From positions 1 to 64,000 of the forward strand of contig CAKOJR010000001.1 of the NCBI GenBank assembly GCA_934090735.1: DNA of 64,000 bases, given 5' to 3'. This DNA is from an uncultured Bacilli bacterium (GTDB taxonomy: Bacteria; Bacillota_I; Bacilli_A; RF39; UBA660). A program made the translations under genes and the position numbers. Under the pieces are notes generated by a model, which searched no databases, was not told where the DNA came from, and saw nothing but the letters and a program-made list of their open reading frames with translations. The stretch's first letter is position 1. Each line of letters starts with the position of its first letter. Shown here piece by piece: positions 26,172 to 34,618 of this stretch.

Positions 26172-27821
26172 ATGAAGAAAAATAGTTTTGTAACTGGAAC
26201 TTTTATTGCGACAGCATCCGTAATTTTGGTAAAGATATTAGGGATGCTTTATGTTGTGCCTTTTTATATTATTGTTGGATCAAAGGGTGGAGCATTATAT
26301 AGTTATGGTTATAATATTTATTTGATATTTTTATCTATTAGTTCTGCTGGCATTCCAAGTGCGATGAGTAAGCTCATTAGTGAGTATAATGCGACTGGAA
26401 AGATTGAAGCAAAGACAAGGGCGTATAGGTTAAGTAGAAAGTTTATTAGTTATTTTTCTTTTGCAACGTTTATACTTTTATTTGTGTTTGCAGAGGAACT
26501 TGGGTCACTTATTTTAGGTGATTTACAAGGTGGTAATACAATAGCAGATGTGGCTTTTGTTATTAGATGTGTTTCATTTGCAGTTTTGATAGTACCTCAC
26601 TTAAGTGTTGCTAAGGGATATTTACAAGGGCATGAGTATGTAGGACCTTCATCAACAGCAAATTTAATAGAGCAGATTGTTAGAATATTTGTTATTTTGG
26701 CTGGTTCTTATTTGTGTTATAAAGTTTTAAATAGAAGTTTAACGCTTACGATTGGTATTGCAGTTAGTGGAGCTTTCTTTGGCGGTTTAGTTGCTTATTA
26801 TTACTTGAAAAGACAGATTAATAAGAATAAAAAGGTTCTTGATTTAGATAGAAAACTAGAAAAAGATGATATTAGTAATAAAGAGATTATTAAAAAGATA
26901 GCTATATATGCAGTGCCGGCTATTGTACTTAATTTAATTAGTAGTATTTATAGTTTTACAGATATGGTTATTATTTTGCGTGTACTTGATCATTTAGGAT
27001 ATTCAGCACATGATGTTGAGTTTATTACAAGTGTTATTAGTACATGGGGAAGTAAAATATGTATGATAGTTAACTCAATTGCGATGGGAATGACAGTTAC
27101 GCTTATTCCATCTATTGTATCTGCTCATGCGACGAGTAATTGGAAGGATTTAAATGAGAAGTTAAATAAGAGCCTTCAAATTATTATTTATGTAAGTTTA
27201 CCAATGACGATTGGGTTGTCTATCTTAGCTACACCTGTATGGACAGTATTTTATAATATAAATCATTATGGTGGAGATATTCTTAAGATAATGGTGTTTA
27301 ATGCGCTTGTTGGTAATGTTAGTTTGGTTGTGTCAACGGCATTACAGAGCTGTAATAAGTTTAAGGCTGTATATTTAACCAATATCTTTGGGTGTTTGTT
27401 TAATGCAGCTTTAGATATGCCTCTTATGATTATTTGTAATCATTTTGGAATTGGTGCTTATTATGGAGCTGTTATTGCATCATTTATAGGTTATACAATT
27501 TCTATTTATGTTGGACTTAAGGCGTTTAACGGGGTTCATAAGATTAATTATAAGGATACTTTTATTATGGTGTTTAAGACACTTGTGCCTGCACTAGTTA
27601 TGACTGCTGTGCTTATTGTACTTAATAATTTCTTACCATTTAATGTTTATAGTCGTACGAGTAGTGTCAAGTTGATTGTTGTTGATGCGGTTATTGGTGC
27701 ATTTATTTATATAGGTTTAAGTATTTGGATGAAGATACCTCAGCATATATTTGGTACTAAAGAGATAAATAAGATCATAAAAAAACTTACATTTGGTAAG
27801 TTTCAAATAAAGGAAAGTTAA
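26172..27821 (+). CDS. MOP-superfamily polysaccharide/lipid flippase (SpoVB/MurJ-like)
   Basis: 549 aa with about 14 membrane helices and no cleavable signal. Family marks are SFVTGTFIATASVILVKILG at the N-terminus, SAGIPSAMSKLISEYNA near 60-76, SVAKGYLQGHEYVGPSS near 145-160 and a conserved second half beginning IAIYAVPAIVLNLISS. Members flip lipid-linked cell-wall or capsule precursors (MurJ) or act in spore cortex formation (SpoVB/YtgP). Which role applies cannot be decided from sequence. It is likely co-transcribed with the Cse60-like gene. Confidence 0.88.
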   Translation: MKKNSFVTGTFIATASVILVKILGMLYVVPFYIIVGSKGGALYSYGYNIYLIFLSISSAGIPSAMSKLISEYNATGKIEAKTRAYRLSRKFISYFSFATFILLFVFAEELGSLILGDLQGGNTIADVAFVIRCVSFAVLIVPHLSVAKGYLQGHEYVGPSSTANLIEQIVRIFVILAGSYLCYKVLNRSLTLTIGIAVSGAFFGGLVAYYYLKRQINKNKKVLDLDRKLEKDDISNKEIIKKIAIYAVPAIVLNLISSIYSFTDMVIILRVLDHLGYSAHDVEFITSVISTWGSKICMIVNSIAMGMTVTLIPSIVSAHATSNWKDLNEKLNKSLQIIIYVSLPMTIGLSILATPVWTVFYNINHYGGDILKIMVFNALVGNVSLVVSTALQSCNKFKAVYLTNIFGCLFNAALDMPLMIICNHFGIGAYYGAVIASFIGYTISIYVGLKAFNGVHKINYKDTFIMVFKTLVPALVMTAVLIVLNNFLPFNVYSRTSSVKLIVVDAVIGAFIYIGLSIWMKIPQHIFGTKEINKIIKKLTFGKFQIKES

Positions 27822-28114
27822 AGCATATACATGTTGCTTGAATAGTTATAATCACTAGGAGTAGTGGTAGTGCTTTTTTCTAAGTTAGAGATTCTAGTTT
27901 CTAGTCTTGATACTTGTCTTTCTAACTTAGAGATTCTGGCATCTAGTTCTTCAGAAGAGCCAGCAACTGGGCCAGCATAAAATGAAGAGTTTGCTTGCAT
28001 TTGAGTATTCATTGGTATGTTCATTGGAGTATTCATGTTAGGCATTTGCTGATAGCCGTTATTATAACTGTTAAAGCCATACTCTTGGAAAAATGAGTTT
28101 CGGTCTTTTTTCAT
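27818..28114 (-). CDS. Small Gln/Asn/Met-rich coiled-coil protein
   Basis: 98 aa. A low-complexity N-terminus (QQMPNMNTPMNIPMNTQMQ repeats of PMN/TQM) is followed by a strict heptad coiled coil (LDARISKLERQVSRLETRISNLEKS, residues about 57-80). It then has a Tyr/Ser-rich tail. No membrane segment or enzyme motif. It overlaps the convergent flippase gene by 4 bp and lies divergent to trmB. Such proteins are reminiscent of small coat or assembly factors, but no function can be assigned. Confidence 0.75.
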   Translation of the reverse strand: MKKDRNSFFQEYGFNSYNNGYQQMPNMNTPMNIPMNTQMQANSSFYAGPVAGSSEELDARISKLERQVSRLETRISNLEKSTTTTPSDYNYSSNMYML

Positions 28115-28169
28115 AATTCACCTCTACAATAATATATGTAAGAGTGGATAAAAGTTTAATGGAGGATTT

Positions 28170-28784
28170 ATGAGATTAAGAAATGTTAAAGATGCAAATA
28201 ATATTTTAATAAATAGTGGATTACTTGTAGAAGCTAATCCTTTTAATGATGATAAGAAATTATGTATTGAGGTTGGTACTGGTAAGGGTGACTTTATTAT
28301 TGGAATGGCTAGGAATAATCCTGATGTTAACTTTATTGGAATTGAAAAGTATCCTTCTGTACTAGTTAGAGCTGTTCAAAAACTTGATGAGATGCCAGAT
28401 AATTTAAGATTTATGTGTTTTGATGCTAAGAATATTTGTGATTATTTTGATCATAATGTAAACACAATATATTTAAATTTTAGTGATCCTTGGCCTAAGG
28501 CTAGACATGCGAAAAGAAGACTTACTAGTGAGACTTTTTTACCACTTTATGAGAAGATTTCTGAAGGTGATGTTCATATTATTCAGAAGACTGATAATAA
28601 GGGTTTATTTGCTTATTCATTAGAGATGTTTAATAATTATGGTTATAAATTTAATAAGATTTCTTTAGATTTAACCAATAGTGATATAACTAATGTTAGA
28701 ACGGAATATGAGAATAAGTTTATTAGTTTGGGACAGACAATAAATTATGCTGATGTTATAAAAAGTTTACCAAATGATAAATAA
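28170..28784 (+). CDS. trmB: tRNA (guanine-N7)-methyltransferase
   Basis: 204 aa SAM-dependent methyltransferase making m7G46 in tRNA. SAM motif I is CIEVGTGKGDFIIGMA (residues about 30-45), with FIGIEKYPSVLVRA, then the family signature LNFSDPWPKARHAKRRL near 108-124 and T-EYENKF at the C-terminus. Start with GGAGGA Shine-Dalgarno. It is slightly shorter at the N-terminus than some homologues, as usual for Bacilli. Confidence 0.95.
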   Translation: MRLRNVKDANNILINSGLLVEANPFNDDKKLCIEVGTGKGDFIIGMARNNPDVNFIGIEKYPSVLVRAVQKLDEMPDNLRFMCFDAKNICDYFDHNVNTIYLNFSDPWPKARHAKRRLTSETFLPLYEKISEGDVHIIQKTDNKGLFAYSLEMFNNYGYKFNKISLDLTNSDITNVRTEYENKFISLGQTINYADVIKSLPNDK

Positions 28785-28810
28785 CTGGTATAATGTATTT
28801 AGGAGACTAT

Positions 28811-29440
28811 ATGAAAAAATGTATTTTAGTAATAATGTTTTTATTACTTTGTGGATGCACTAATATTAATAATGCTAGTGTTCAAGATATAACAAAAGAA
28901 GTGTTAAGTTCTAAAATAAAAAGTTATAATGAGTATAGGACGGGTTATAAATATTATTTACCGCAGGCACTTAATGTAAATTCATCTAAAAAATATAATG
29001 AAATACTTAATGATGATAAGTATAAATACTATTTATATGTTGATTTGGTTAGTTATTTAAAAAAGACAGAATTTGAGTATAAAGTTAATGAAAATGCTTA
29101 TTTGAGTATGGCACTTGATGATAAGGGATATTTAGAAATAAATGAAAAAAATGATAAATATCTAATTGAAATTATGTATAATTATGCTAAAATAGAAGTG
29201 ATAGTAGAAAAAGAAGATATTAATAAAAGTGTTACAAATTCACTTATTGTTTTATCTACTATTGCTTATACGGATGATATTGTTAAGAATTTGTTATCTA
29301 TTGATGAGGTTACTTCTTCTGAAGAAACGTTTAGTATGTTTGATGAGGATGCTAGTGATAGTAATTTCTTAGAGGTATATAAAGAATATGGTAATTATGA
29401 GGGTGACGATAAAGTTCCGGATTTAGATGTGATTAAATAA
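28811..29440 (+). CDS. Lipoprotein of unknown function
   Basis: 209 aa. The signal peptide MKKCILVIMFLLLCGC has a lipobox (LLCGC, Cys at residue 16), so it is a membrane-anchored lipoprotein. The mature part is acidic with alternating Tyr/Lys-rich strands and no known domain. The start at 28811 follows TAGGAGAC; the earlier ATG at 28793 has none. It leads a run of four closely spaced genes (to 30942). Confidence 0.75.
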   Translation: MKKCILVIMFLLLCGCTNINNASVQDITKEVLSSKIKSYNEYRTGYKYYLPQALNVNSSKKYNEILNDDKYKYYLYVDLVSYLKKTEFEYKVNENAYLSMALDDKGYLEINEKNDKYLIEIMYNYAKIEVIVEKEDINKSVTNSLIVLSTIAYTDDIVKNLLSIDEVTSSEETFSMFDEDASDSNFLEVYKEYGNYEGDDKVPDLDVIK

Positions 29441-29451
29441 GGAGTGATAAA

Positions 29452-30225
29452 ATGAGTGTTTTTAAGAAGTTAAAAGATGTACTCTTTGATGTTGAAGAAG
29501 AAGAGATACCAGTAATAACTAAAGAAGAGAAGAAACCTGTTAGGGAAGAACCTAAAAGAGAAGCTAATCCAATTAAGGAAGTTAAGATGCCTAAAGAGGA
29601 AGTAATTCCTTCTAGAAGTAGTAATTTTAATTTTCCACTTGATGATTTTGAGGAAGAGAAACCTAAAATTAGGGTAAGAGAAGTTAGAGATGATTTTGAT
29701 TTTGATTATACTCCTAGAAGAAGTGCTCCAGTAGAGCCCAAAAAAGATGAAAGAAGAATGGATTATAGTAAGTTCTTAAAGGAGGAGCCTCATAAGAAGG
29801 AACCTAGTAAACCTTTTAAGCCTACGCCAATTATTTCACCTGTATATGGAATATTAGATCAGAATTATACTAAAGATGATGTTATTGTAAAGACTGATAT
29901 TGGTGTTAAGGCACCAGATTTAGATGAAGTAAGAAAAAGAGCTTATGGAGTTGAAGAGAAGAAAAAGAAGGTTAGTAAGGAAGCTACTAAGATAGAAGTA
30001 GAGGAAGATGAATTTACTGAACCTTTAAAGAGTTTAGATGAGATTTTAACTTCTAAAGATGAAGATAAAAAAATAGATGCCGAGGTTATAGAAGAAAAGG
30101 ATGAACCTGTAATCGAGGAAGCACCTGTTACTGAAACTAAGGAAGATACACTTGAAAACGATTTATTTAATTTAATCGATTCAATGTATGAAGAAAAAAA
30201 TAAAGAAAGTGAGGATGAAGAATAA
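29452..30225 (+). CDS. Highly charged, probably disordered cytoplasmic protein
   Basis: 257 aa starting MSVFKKLKDVLFDVEEEEIPVI. It is extremely rich in Lys/Glu/Asp/Pro with KEEKKPVREEPK- and RVREVRDDFDFDY-type blocks. A conserved-looking PTPIISPVYGILDQNYTKDDV segment occurs near residues 120-140. This PxISPVYGxL motif is seen in small cell-division-associated or cell-envelope proteins of Bacilli/Mollicutes. Function is not established. It overlaps the next gene by one base (TAATG). Confidence 0.65.
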   Translation: MSVFKKLKDVLFDVEEEEIPVITKEEKKPVREEPKREANPIKEVKMPKEEVIPSRSSNFNFPLDDFEEEKPKIRVREVRDDFDFDYTPRRSAPVEPKKDERRMDYSKFLKEEPHKKEPSKPFKPTPIISPVYGILDQNYTKDDVIVKTDIGVKAPDLDEVRKRAYGVEEKKKKVSKEATKIEVEEDEFTEPLKSLDEILTSKDEDKKIDAEVIEEKDEPVIEEAPVTETKEDTLENDLFNLIDSMYEEKNKESEDEE

Positions 30226-30518
30226 TGGAAGGATTAACAACAGCGTTACCAGTAATTATTTATTTATTACTTATTATTTTACTAGTTATAGGTATTATTT
30301 TAGGAATTAAACTTATAATTACTATAGATAAGACAAATACAATACTTGATGATGTATCTAAAAAGGTAGCTTCACTAGATACTGTGTTTGGTTTTATTGA
30401 TGGTGTATCAAATAAAATGGCTTATCTAGGTGGAAAAATGACTCAAGGAGTAGTAAGCTTGATTAATAAGATTACTGGATTGAAGAAAAGAAAGGATGAG
30501 GATGATTTTTATGAGTAA
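30225..30518 (+). CDS. DUF948-like small membrane protein
   Basis: 97 aa. One N-terminal membrane helix (about residues 8-30) is followed by DKTNTILDDVSKKVASLDTVFGFIDGVSNKMAYLGGKM, which resembles the DUF948/YtxG helical domain. It overlaps the following YtxH-like gene by 8 bp. In Firmicutes DUF948 and YtxH proteins are commonly paired (ytxG-ytxH). Role unclear, possibly general stress. Confidence 0.7.
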   Translation: MEGLTTALPVIIYLLLIILLVIGIILGIKLIITIDKTNTILDDVSKKVASLDTVFGFIDGVSNKMAYLGGKMTQGVVSLINKITGLKKRKDEDDFYE

Positions 30519-30942
30519 AAATAGTGGAAAAGGATGCAGTTTATTAACTGGTTTAGCAATTGGTGCTGGACTTGGAATTTTATTTGCACCTAAAAAAGGT
30601 TCTGAAACTAGAAAGGAGTTAACTATTAAGATTAACGAGCTTTGGGATAAGGTTAAAGAACTAGAATATGATGATGTTAAAAAATCTTTAGAAAAGAAGA
30701 TTAAAGAATTAAAGAAGGAACTTGCTGATTTAGATCAAGAAAAGGTTGCTTCTGTAGTTAAAGAAAAAGCTAAAATGATTCAAATTAAAGCTGAAGAATT
30801 ATATAATATGGCAGTTGAAAAAGGAACACCAGTTTTAGAAAAAGCTGCTGACGATGTTAGAAAGAAAACTGTTGAAGTATTAAATAAAGCAATTGATGCT
30901 ATTGAAAAACCTGAACCAAAAAAGATAGCTAAGAATAAGTAA
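30511..30942 (+). CDS. YtxH-domain protein
   Basis: 143 aa. The YtxH N-terminal signature LLTGLAIGAGLGILFAPKKGSETRKEL (glycine-zipper membrane helix plus APxxG) is followed by a long Lys/Glu-rich amphipathic helix region. Start at 30511 (ATG after GGATGAGGATGA), inside the DUF948 gene. The upstream ATG at 30496 gives an extra five residues without a ribosome site. Family function is unknown and linked to envelope stress in Bacilli. Confidence 0.85.
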   Translation: MSKNSGKGCSLLTGLAIGAGLGILFAPKKGSETRKELTIKINELWDKVKELEYDDVKKSLEKKIKELKKELADLDQEKVASVVKEKAKMIQIKAEELYNMAVEKGTPVLEKAADDVRKKTVEVLNKAIDAIEKPEPKKIAKNK

Positions 30943-30943
30943 G

Positions 30944-30966
30944 AAGCCTGTTAAGAGGCTTTTTTA
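30944..30966 (+). terminator. Rho-independent terminator
   Basis: AAGCCT/AGGCTT stem and a T-run right after the YtxH gene. Confidence 0.8.
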
Positions 30967-31051
30967 TTGACGTTTTTATAGACTTTAAATTTGTTTTATT
31001 GTAAAATTGTTATTGTTAGAATAGCAAAGATTTTTTGTTAGGTGGTGATTT

Positions 31052-32500
31052 ATGAAACTCGTAGTTTGTTTTGGTGATGATGATTTTTTTTCTTTTAAAG
31101 ATGGCGAAGTACATATTACTATACGTGATTTAAGAAACCTTAAGAATGTAATTAATAATATGGAACTTCGTGATGAATTTATAGATAGAGAAAGATTATT
31201 ATCAAATAATGGTTATGATGATGATATTGCTGATAGAATATGTGAAGTTAGGTGTATGCCTAGATTTGATGATTTTAATGATTTTGAAAGTATTAGAATT
31301 TGTCTAAATAAAAGCGTTAATATTGATGATGCTTGTGATTTTTTGAAGGGTTTTCCTTATAAGGTTATTATAGATACGCATGATATTGAATTAGATGGTG
31401 TGTATAAGATTTGTTCTAAACAGTATGCAGTGCAGCCTTTGATTAAGAATGAATATAATACAGAGTCTATGAGTGCTAGTGAGGTTAAGAGGTCTTTGGA
31501 AGTGGTTTTTGATTTTGCTAAGAAACTTAATGATGGAAAATTAAGCCCTTTAGAAAAATTAATGTTTTTATATGATTACTTAAAGACAAGAATTTATAAA
31601 GAGGATGAAGATTATTCTAATTCAGCATCTTTATCTAAAGTTACACTTGGTGATAGTATTGTATGTTTGGGATATGCTAATTTATTTAGTGCAATAGCTA
31701 ATTTAATTGGAATTCCAACAGATGTAAAAATATACGGTAGTAATTTAGATAAGAGTGGCGGCCATGCCACTGTAACTAGTTATATAAATGATGATAAGTA
31801 TAATTTCCATAGTATATTAGAGTTTGATCCAACTTGGGACGCAAAGAAAAGTGAGAATGATACGCGTTATATTTCAAAATATTATTGGTTTGGATTAGCA
31901 CCATTATTTAGTGAAGAGTGTAAAAAGTCATGTAATCTTACTGCGCTTGGAGAAAGTAAAAGTGGAGGGAAGCTTTTTAAATATTTTTATAATTGTACTA
32001 ATTTGTTAAAAGTTGGTGATGATGCTGGTGTACGTTTGAATAAAAGGTTTTTTAGTACACTTTTTGAGAAGGTAGAAGAAGAGTTTTCTAAGCTTGGATA
32101 TGTAGCAGGGTTATTTCTTTTACAGGATATAGCTTCTAAAGATAGCATTACTAAACATGATATAGATCTTTTACATTATACTTATTTAAAATTATATGAA
32201 AATAATTTAGGGTATGATGAATTTTTAAGACTTTTATATTTTGTTAGAAGAAGTGAATTTGTATTTAATGATAATTATCAGCTTGATTTTGATGATGTTG
32301 TAAGTATTTCAAGAAAAAGAGAAACTAGAAATAATTTACTGGCTTATGTTTTATTTAAAGATAGAGATGAGTATAAGAATATTGCTAGTTTATGGGAATT
32401 TAGAAGTGTACCTAAAGATGAAAAAAATAAACTTGAGTACGATAAGAAAAGACTTGAATTAGTTAAAACTTTAAATGGAGTAGTTGAAAGAAATAAGTAG
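31052..32500 (+). CDS. Transglutaminase-like domain protein
   Basis: 482 aa, no signal peptide. The central part (residues about 165-275) carries the Cys-His-Asp arrangement of the transglutaminase/cysteine protease fold: Cys in SIVCLGYANLFSAIANLIGIP, His in SGGHATVTSY, Asp in EFDPTWD. The flanking N- and C-terminal regions are unlike known domains. An intracellular cysteine peptidase or an ancestral structural role is possible. Start with AGGTGGTGAT Shine-Dalgarno. Confidence 0.75.
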   Translation: MKLVVCFGDDDFFSFKDGEVHITIRDLRNLKNVINNMELRDEFIDRERLLSNNGYDDDIADRICEVRCMPRFDDFNDFESIRICLNKSVNIDDACDFLKGFPYKVIIDTHDIELDGVYKICSKQYAVQPLIKNEYNTESMSASEVKRSLEVVFDFAKKLNDGKLSPLEKLMFLYDYLKTRIYKEDEDYSNSASLSKVTLGDSIVCLGYANLFSAIANLIGIPTDVKIYGSNLDKSGGHATVTSYINDDKYNFHSILEFDPTWDAKKSENDTRYISKYYWFGLAPLFSEECKKSCNLTALGESKSGGKLFKYFYNCTNLLKVGDDAGVRLNKRFFSTLFEKVEEEFSKLGYVAGLFLLQDIASKDSITKHDIDLLHYTYLKLYENNLGYDEFLRLLYFVRRSEFVFNDNYQLDFDDVVSISRKRETRNNLLAYVLFKDRDEYKNIASLWEFRSVPKDEKNKLEYDKKRLELVKTLNGVVERNK

Positions 32501-32546
32501 TATTATTTCTTTTTTTTAGAGCATAATAATATTGGGAGTTGATATT

Positions 32547-32759
32547 ATGGAAAAAGTACCAAGTATGGTAAGTAGTAAAGATTTAGATTATTTAGCAGAT
32601 ATTTTTAATTGGAATTATGGAGCTTATAAATCTGCGATGAATATGGAGAGTGAACTTACTGATAAGTCACTTAGTAAATGTTCAAGAAAAGTATCCGATT
32701 TATTTATGAATAATATAGATACTGTTTTAGATATTTTAGGTGGTGAAGATAATGAGTAA
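32547..32759 (+). CDS. Small helical protein, partner of CotF-like gene
   Basis: 70 aa starting MEKVPSMVSSKDLDYLADIF, fully helical, with a YLADIFNWNYGAYKSAM stretch and a conserved-looking cysteine (KCSRK). It overlaps the next gene by 8 bp, and the two probably work together. It resembles the small partner proteins found next to coat-F domain proteins, but the match is weak. Start at 32547 after GGGAG; the earlier in-frame ATG at 32532 is rejected. Confidence 0.6.
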   Translation: MEKVPSMVSSKDLDYLADIFNWNYGAYKSAMNMESELTDKSLSKCSRKVSDLFMNNIDTVLDILGGEDNE

Positions 32760-33072
32760 AGTTGTTAAAAATAGTAAAACCGAAGTTCCTTGCGGAATGT
32801 GTATGAATGATAAAGATTATATGAATAGTATTCTTTCTAGTTTGAAAGAGATGAGTAAAAATTATGTTGTTGCTTTAACTGAAGCTAGTAATGAAGTTTT
32901 ATTTAAGAAGTTAAAGAAAGATTTTGATAAAATAATAGATGCTCAAAGAGCGGTATATGAAGTTATGTTTGAAAATGGCTGGTATGTGTTAGAGGAAGCT
33001 GATAAAAGTAAAATTAATGAAAAGTATAATATGCTTTGTACAGAGTTATCAGAATTGGGAGAAGAAGAGTAA
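32752..33072 (+). CDS. Spore coat protein CotF-like (coat F domain)
   Basis: 106 aa helical protein. The segment LSSLKEMSKNYVVALTEASNEVLFKKLKKDF, then YEVMFENGWYVLEEADK, matches the coat F pattern (YA-ALTEA...L, then MF-KGWY). The N-terminal CGMCMND is a small Cys cluster. Coat F proteins occur in spores of Bacillus and in many non-sporulating relatives. Start ATG at 32752 after AGGTGG, inside the preceding gene. Confidence 0.65.
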   Translation: MSKVVKNSKTEVPCGMCMNDKDYMNSILSSLKEMSKNYVVALTEASNEVLFKKLKKDFDKIIDAQRAVYEVMFENGWYVLEEADKSKINEKYNMLCTELSELGEEE

Positions 33073-33086
33073 TTTCTTCTTTTTTT
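33061..33086 (+). terminator. Rho-independent terminator
   Basis: GAAGAA/TTCTTC stem followed by seven T, spanning the CotF-like stop codon. Confidence 0.7.
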
Positions 33087-33129
33087 GCTATTTAAAATTT
33101 TTGATAGTGATGATATAATATAGGTGTTT

Positions 33130-33205
33130 GCTGAAATAGCTCAATAGGTAGAGCAACGCCCTCGTAACGCGTAGGTTGTAGGTTCAAGTCCTATTTTCAG
33201 CACCA
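33130..33205 (+). tRNA. tRNA-Thr (anticodon CGT)
   Basis: The cloverleaf folds by eye. The 7-bp acceptor is GCTGAAA/TTTCAGC and the D-arm is GCTC/GAGC. The anticodon loop CTCGTAA (33151-33157) gives anticodon CGT (reads ACG, Thr), the T-arm is GTAGG/CCTAT with loop TTCAAGT, and CCA is encoded at 33203-33205. The anticodon stem has one C-C mismatch at the loop end. TATAAT at 33114-33119 is a fitting -10 box. Confidence 0.93.
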
Positions 33206-33221
33206 TTAAAATGCTCAATAT

Positions 33222-33243
33222 CCCTTAAAATAAGGGTTTTTTT
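33222..33243 (+). terminator. Rho-independent terminator of tRNA-Thr
   Basis: CCCTT/AAGGG stem with seven T, 17 bp after the tRNA 3' end. Confidence 0.85.
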
Positions 33244-33534
33244 ATTATTTATATTCCACAAAATATGGTAAATTTCCATATTTTTCACCCATTTCGTGGT
33301 AATTTTATGGTAATTTTAATAAAAAAGTGAAATAAACCATCTACTTTAACTAATGACATTGTCTCTAGTTCAACGTCCGAGACGTAAGGTAGAGATATTC
33401 TTTCACATATGTTTTATATAATCTTATTTGAAATAAATGTTAATTGATTCTGATGAGAATAATTTTTTTATTAAATTTGCATTTTGTATGGTACAATATA
33501 GTTAGATAGAAAATAGTATTATATGGAGGGTGTT
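33244..33534 (+). other. Non-coding block with TGGTAA repeats and an inverted repeat
   Basis: No gene is seen. The block contains three direct TGGTAA copies (33266-33271, 33297-33302, 33308-33313). A nested inverted repeat follows: CTACTTT/AAGGTAG (33341-33347 with 33386-33392) enclosing GTCTC/GAGAC (33361-33365 with 33379-33383). Repeats of this TGGTAA type next to a tRNA 3' end resemble arm-type integrase sites. The last ~60 bp hold the promoter region of the next lipoprotein gene. Confidence 0.4.
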
Positions 33535-34566
33535 ATGAAAAGAAAGATACTTACTATTTTGATGGGGGTATTTGTTATTTTTGGATTGACTGGGTGTGGT
33601 AATGTGTTAAAAAAAGATAATTTTAAAATTAGAGAAGCCGAAACTAAAAGTGTTAAGTATACTGATTTTGATAATGGGCTTATTAAATTAAAAGTACCTG
33701 AGGGATGGAAAGTTGATGTACTTGGTGATTATATTCATTATATTGTTAAAGCATATAATCCAGAAAAAACTATTTACCAATTTTATTTTAATTTAAAAGT
33801 TGAGGGATTTAATAAGAGCGAGGATTCTAAGTCTTGGTATCAAAGATTTTATCCAGATAGCCCATTTGCTAAAACTTCAGTTATTGCAAGTAAAGATACA
33901 GAAGGTTATTTTAAAATTTTTAATGATATGGGTAAACTTAATAATACAGCTGCTTTTACATTTCCAGAACTTAATGATTTTACAGTTACTGAAAACTTAG
34001 GTAAAGGTTTAGTTGGTGGAGATATACTTAGAGCAACATTTAAAGATGCTAGTGGCACTGAAGGTGATGGAATATTTACATCTTATGTTTATGATGCTGG
34101 TGCTTATTATGTAACTGAGAATATTATGTCAGGTAAAAAAATTGATAATTATCCACTTTCTGTGTATGATACAATATTTATAACTGCGCCAAAGGATGAG
34201 TTTGTTAACTGGGAAGAAGTATTAAATACAGTTGCTGGTTCATTAGAGTTTACAGATACTTTCTTAAATGGATTTAATCAGCAACAAGATGCAGTAATGA
34301 AGAATTTTCAAAGTATAAGAAATATTTGTAATCAGATTAGTGATGGAATAATGGATTCTTGGAATAAGAGAAGTGCTAGTTTTGATATAATGAGTCAGAA
34401 ACAAAGTGATGCTATACTTGGTTATGAAAGAGTTTATGATACAGAAACTAATGATGTTTATAAGGCTTATAATGGATTTACAGATGACTATGATGGTGAG
34501 AGATATAAGTCTATAGATGATAATATGTATATTAAGGGAATTAGTGGTTATATTGAAAAAGATTAA
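33535..34566 (+). CDS. Lipoprotein of unknown function
   Basis: 343 aa. The signal peptide MKRKILTILMGVFVIFGLTGCGN has a lipobox LTGC. The mature part has a beta-rich VKYTDFDNGLIKLKVPEGWKVDVLGDYIHYIVKAY beginning typical of extracytoplasmic PsbP-like/DUF-type sandwich domains in Clostridia and Bacilli. A later helical QQQDAVMKNFQSIRNICNQISDGIMDSW region follows. Start at 33535 after GGAGGGTG. The next gene lies 52 bp downstream beyond a terminator. Confidence 0.75.
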   Translation: MKRKILTILMGVFVIFGLTGCGNVLKKDNFKIREAETKSVKYTDFDNGLIKLKVPEGWKVDVLGDYIHYIVKAYNPEKTIYQFYFNLKVEGFNKSEDSKSWYQRFYPDSPFAKTSVIASKDTEGYFKIFNDMGKLNNTAAFTFPELNDFTVTENLGKGLVGGDILRATFKDASGTEGDGIFTSYVYDAGAYYVTENIMSGKKIDNYPLSVYDTIFITAPKDEFVNWEEVLNTVAGSLEFTDTFLNGFNQQQDAVMKNFQSIRNICNQISDGIMDSWNKRSASFDIMSQKQSDAILGYERVYDTETNDVYKAYNGFTDDYDGERYKSIDDNMYIKGISGYIEKD

Positions 34567-34589
34567 GAACTTGAAAAGAGTTCTTTTTT
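34565..34589 (+). terminator. Rho-independent terminator
   Basis: AAGAACT/AGTTCTT stem and six T after the lipoprotein gene. Confidence 0.85.
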
Positions 34590-34618
34590 GATGCTATAAT
34601 ACCTTTATAGGAGGTTAT

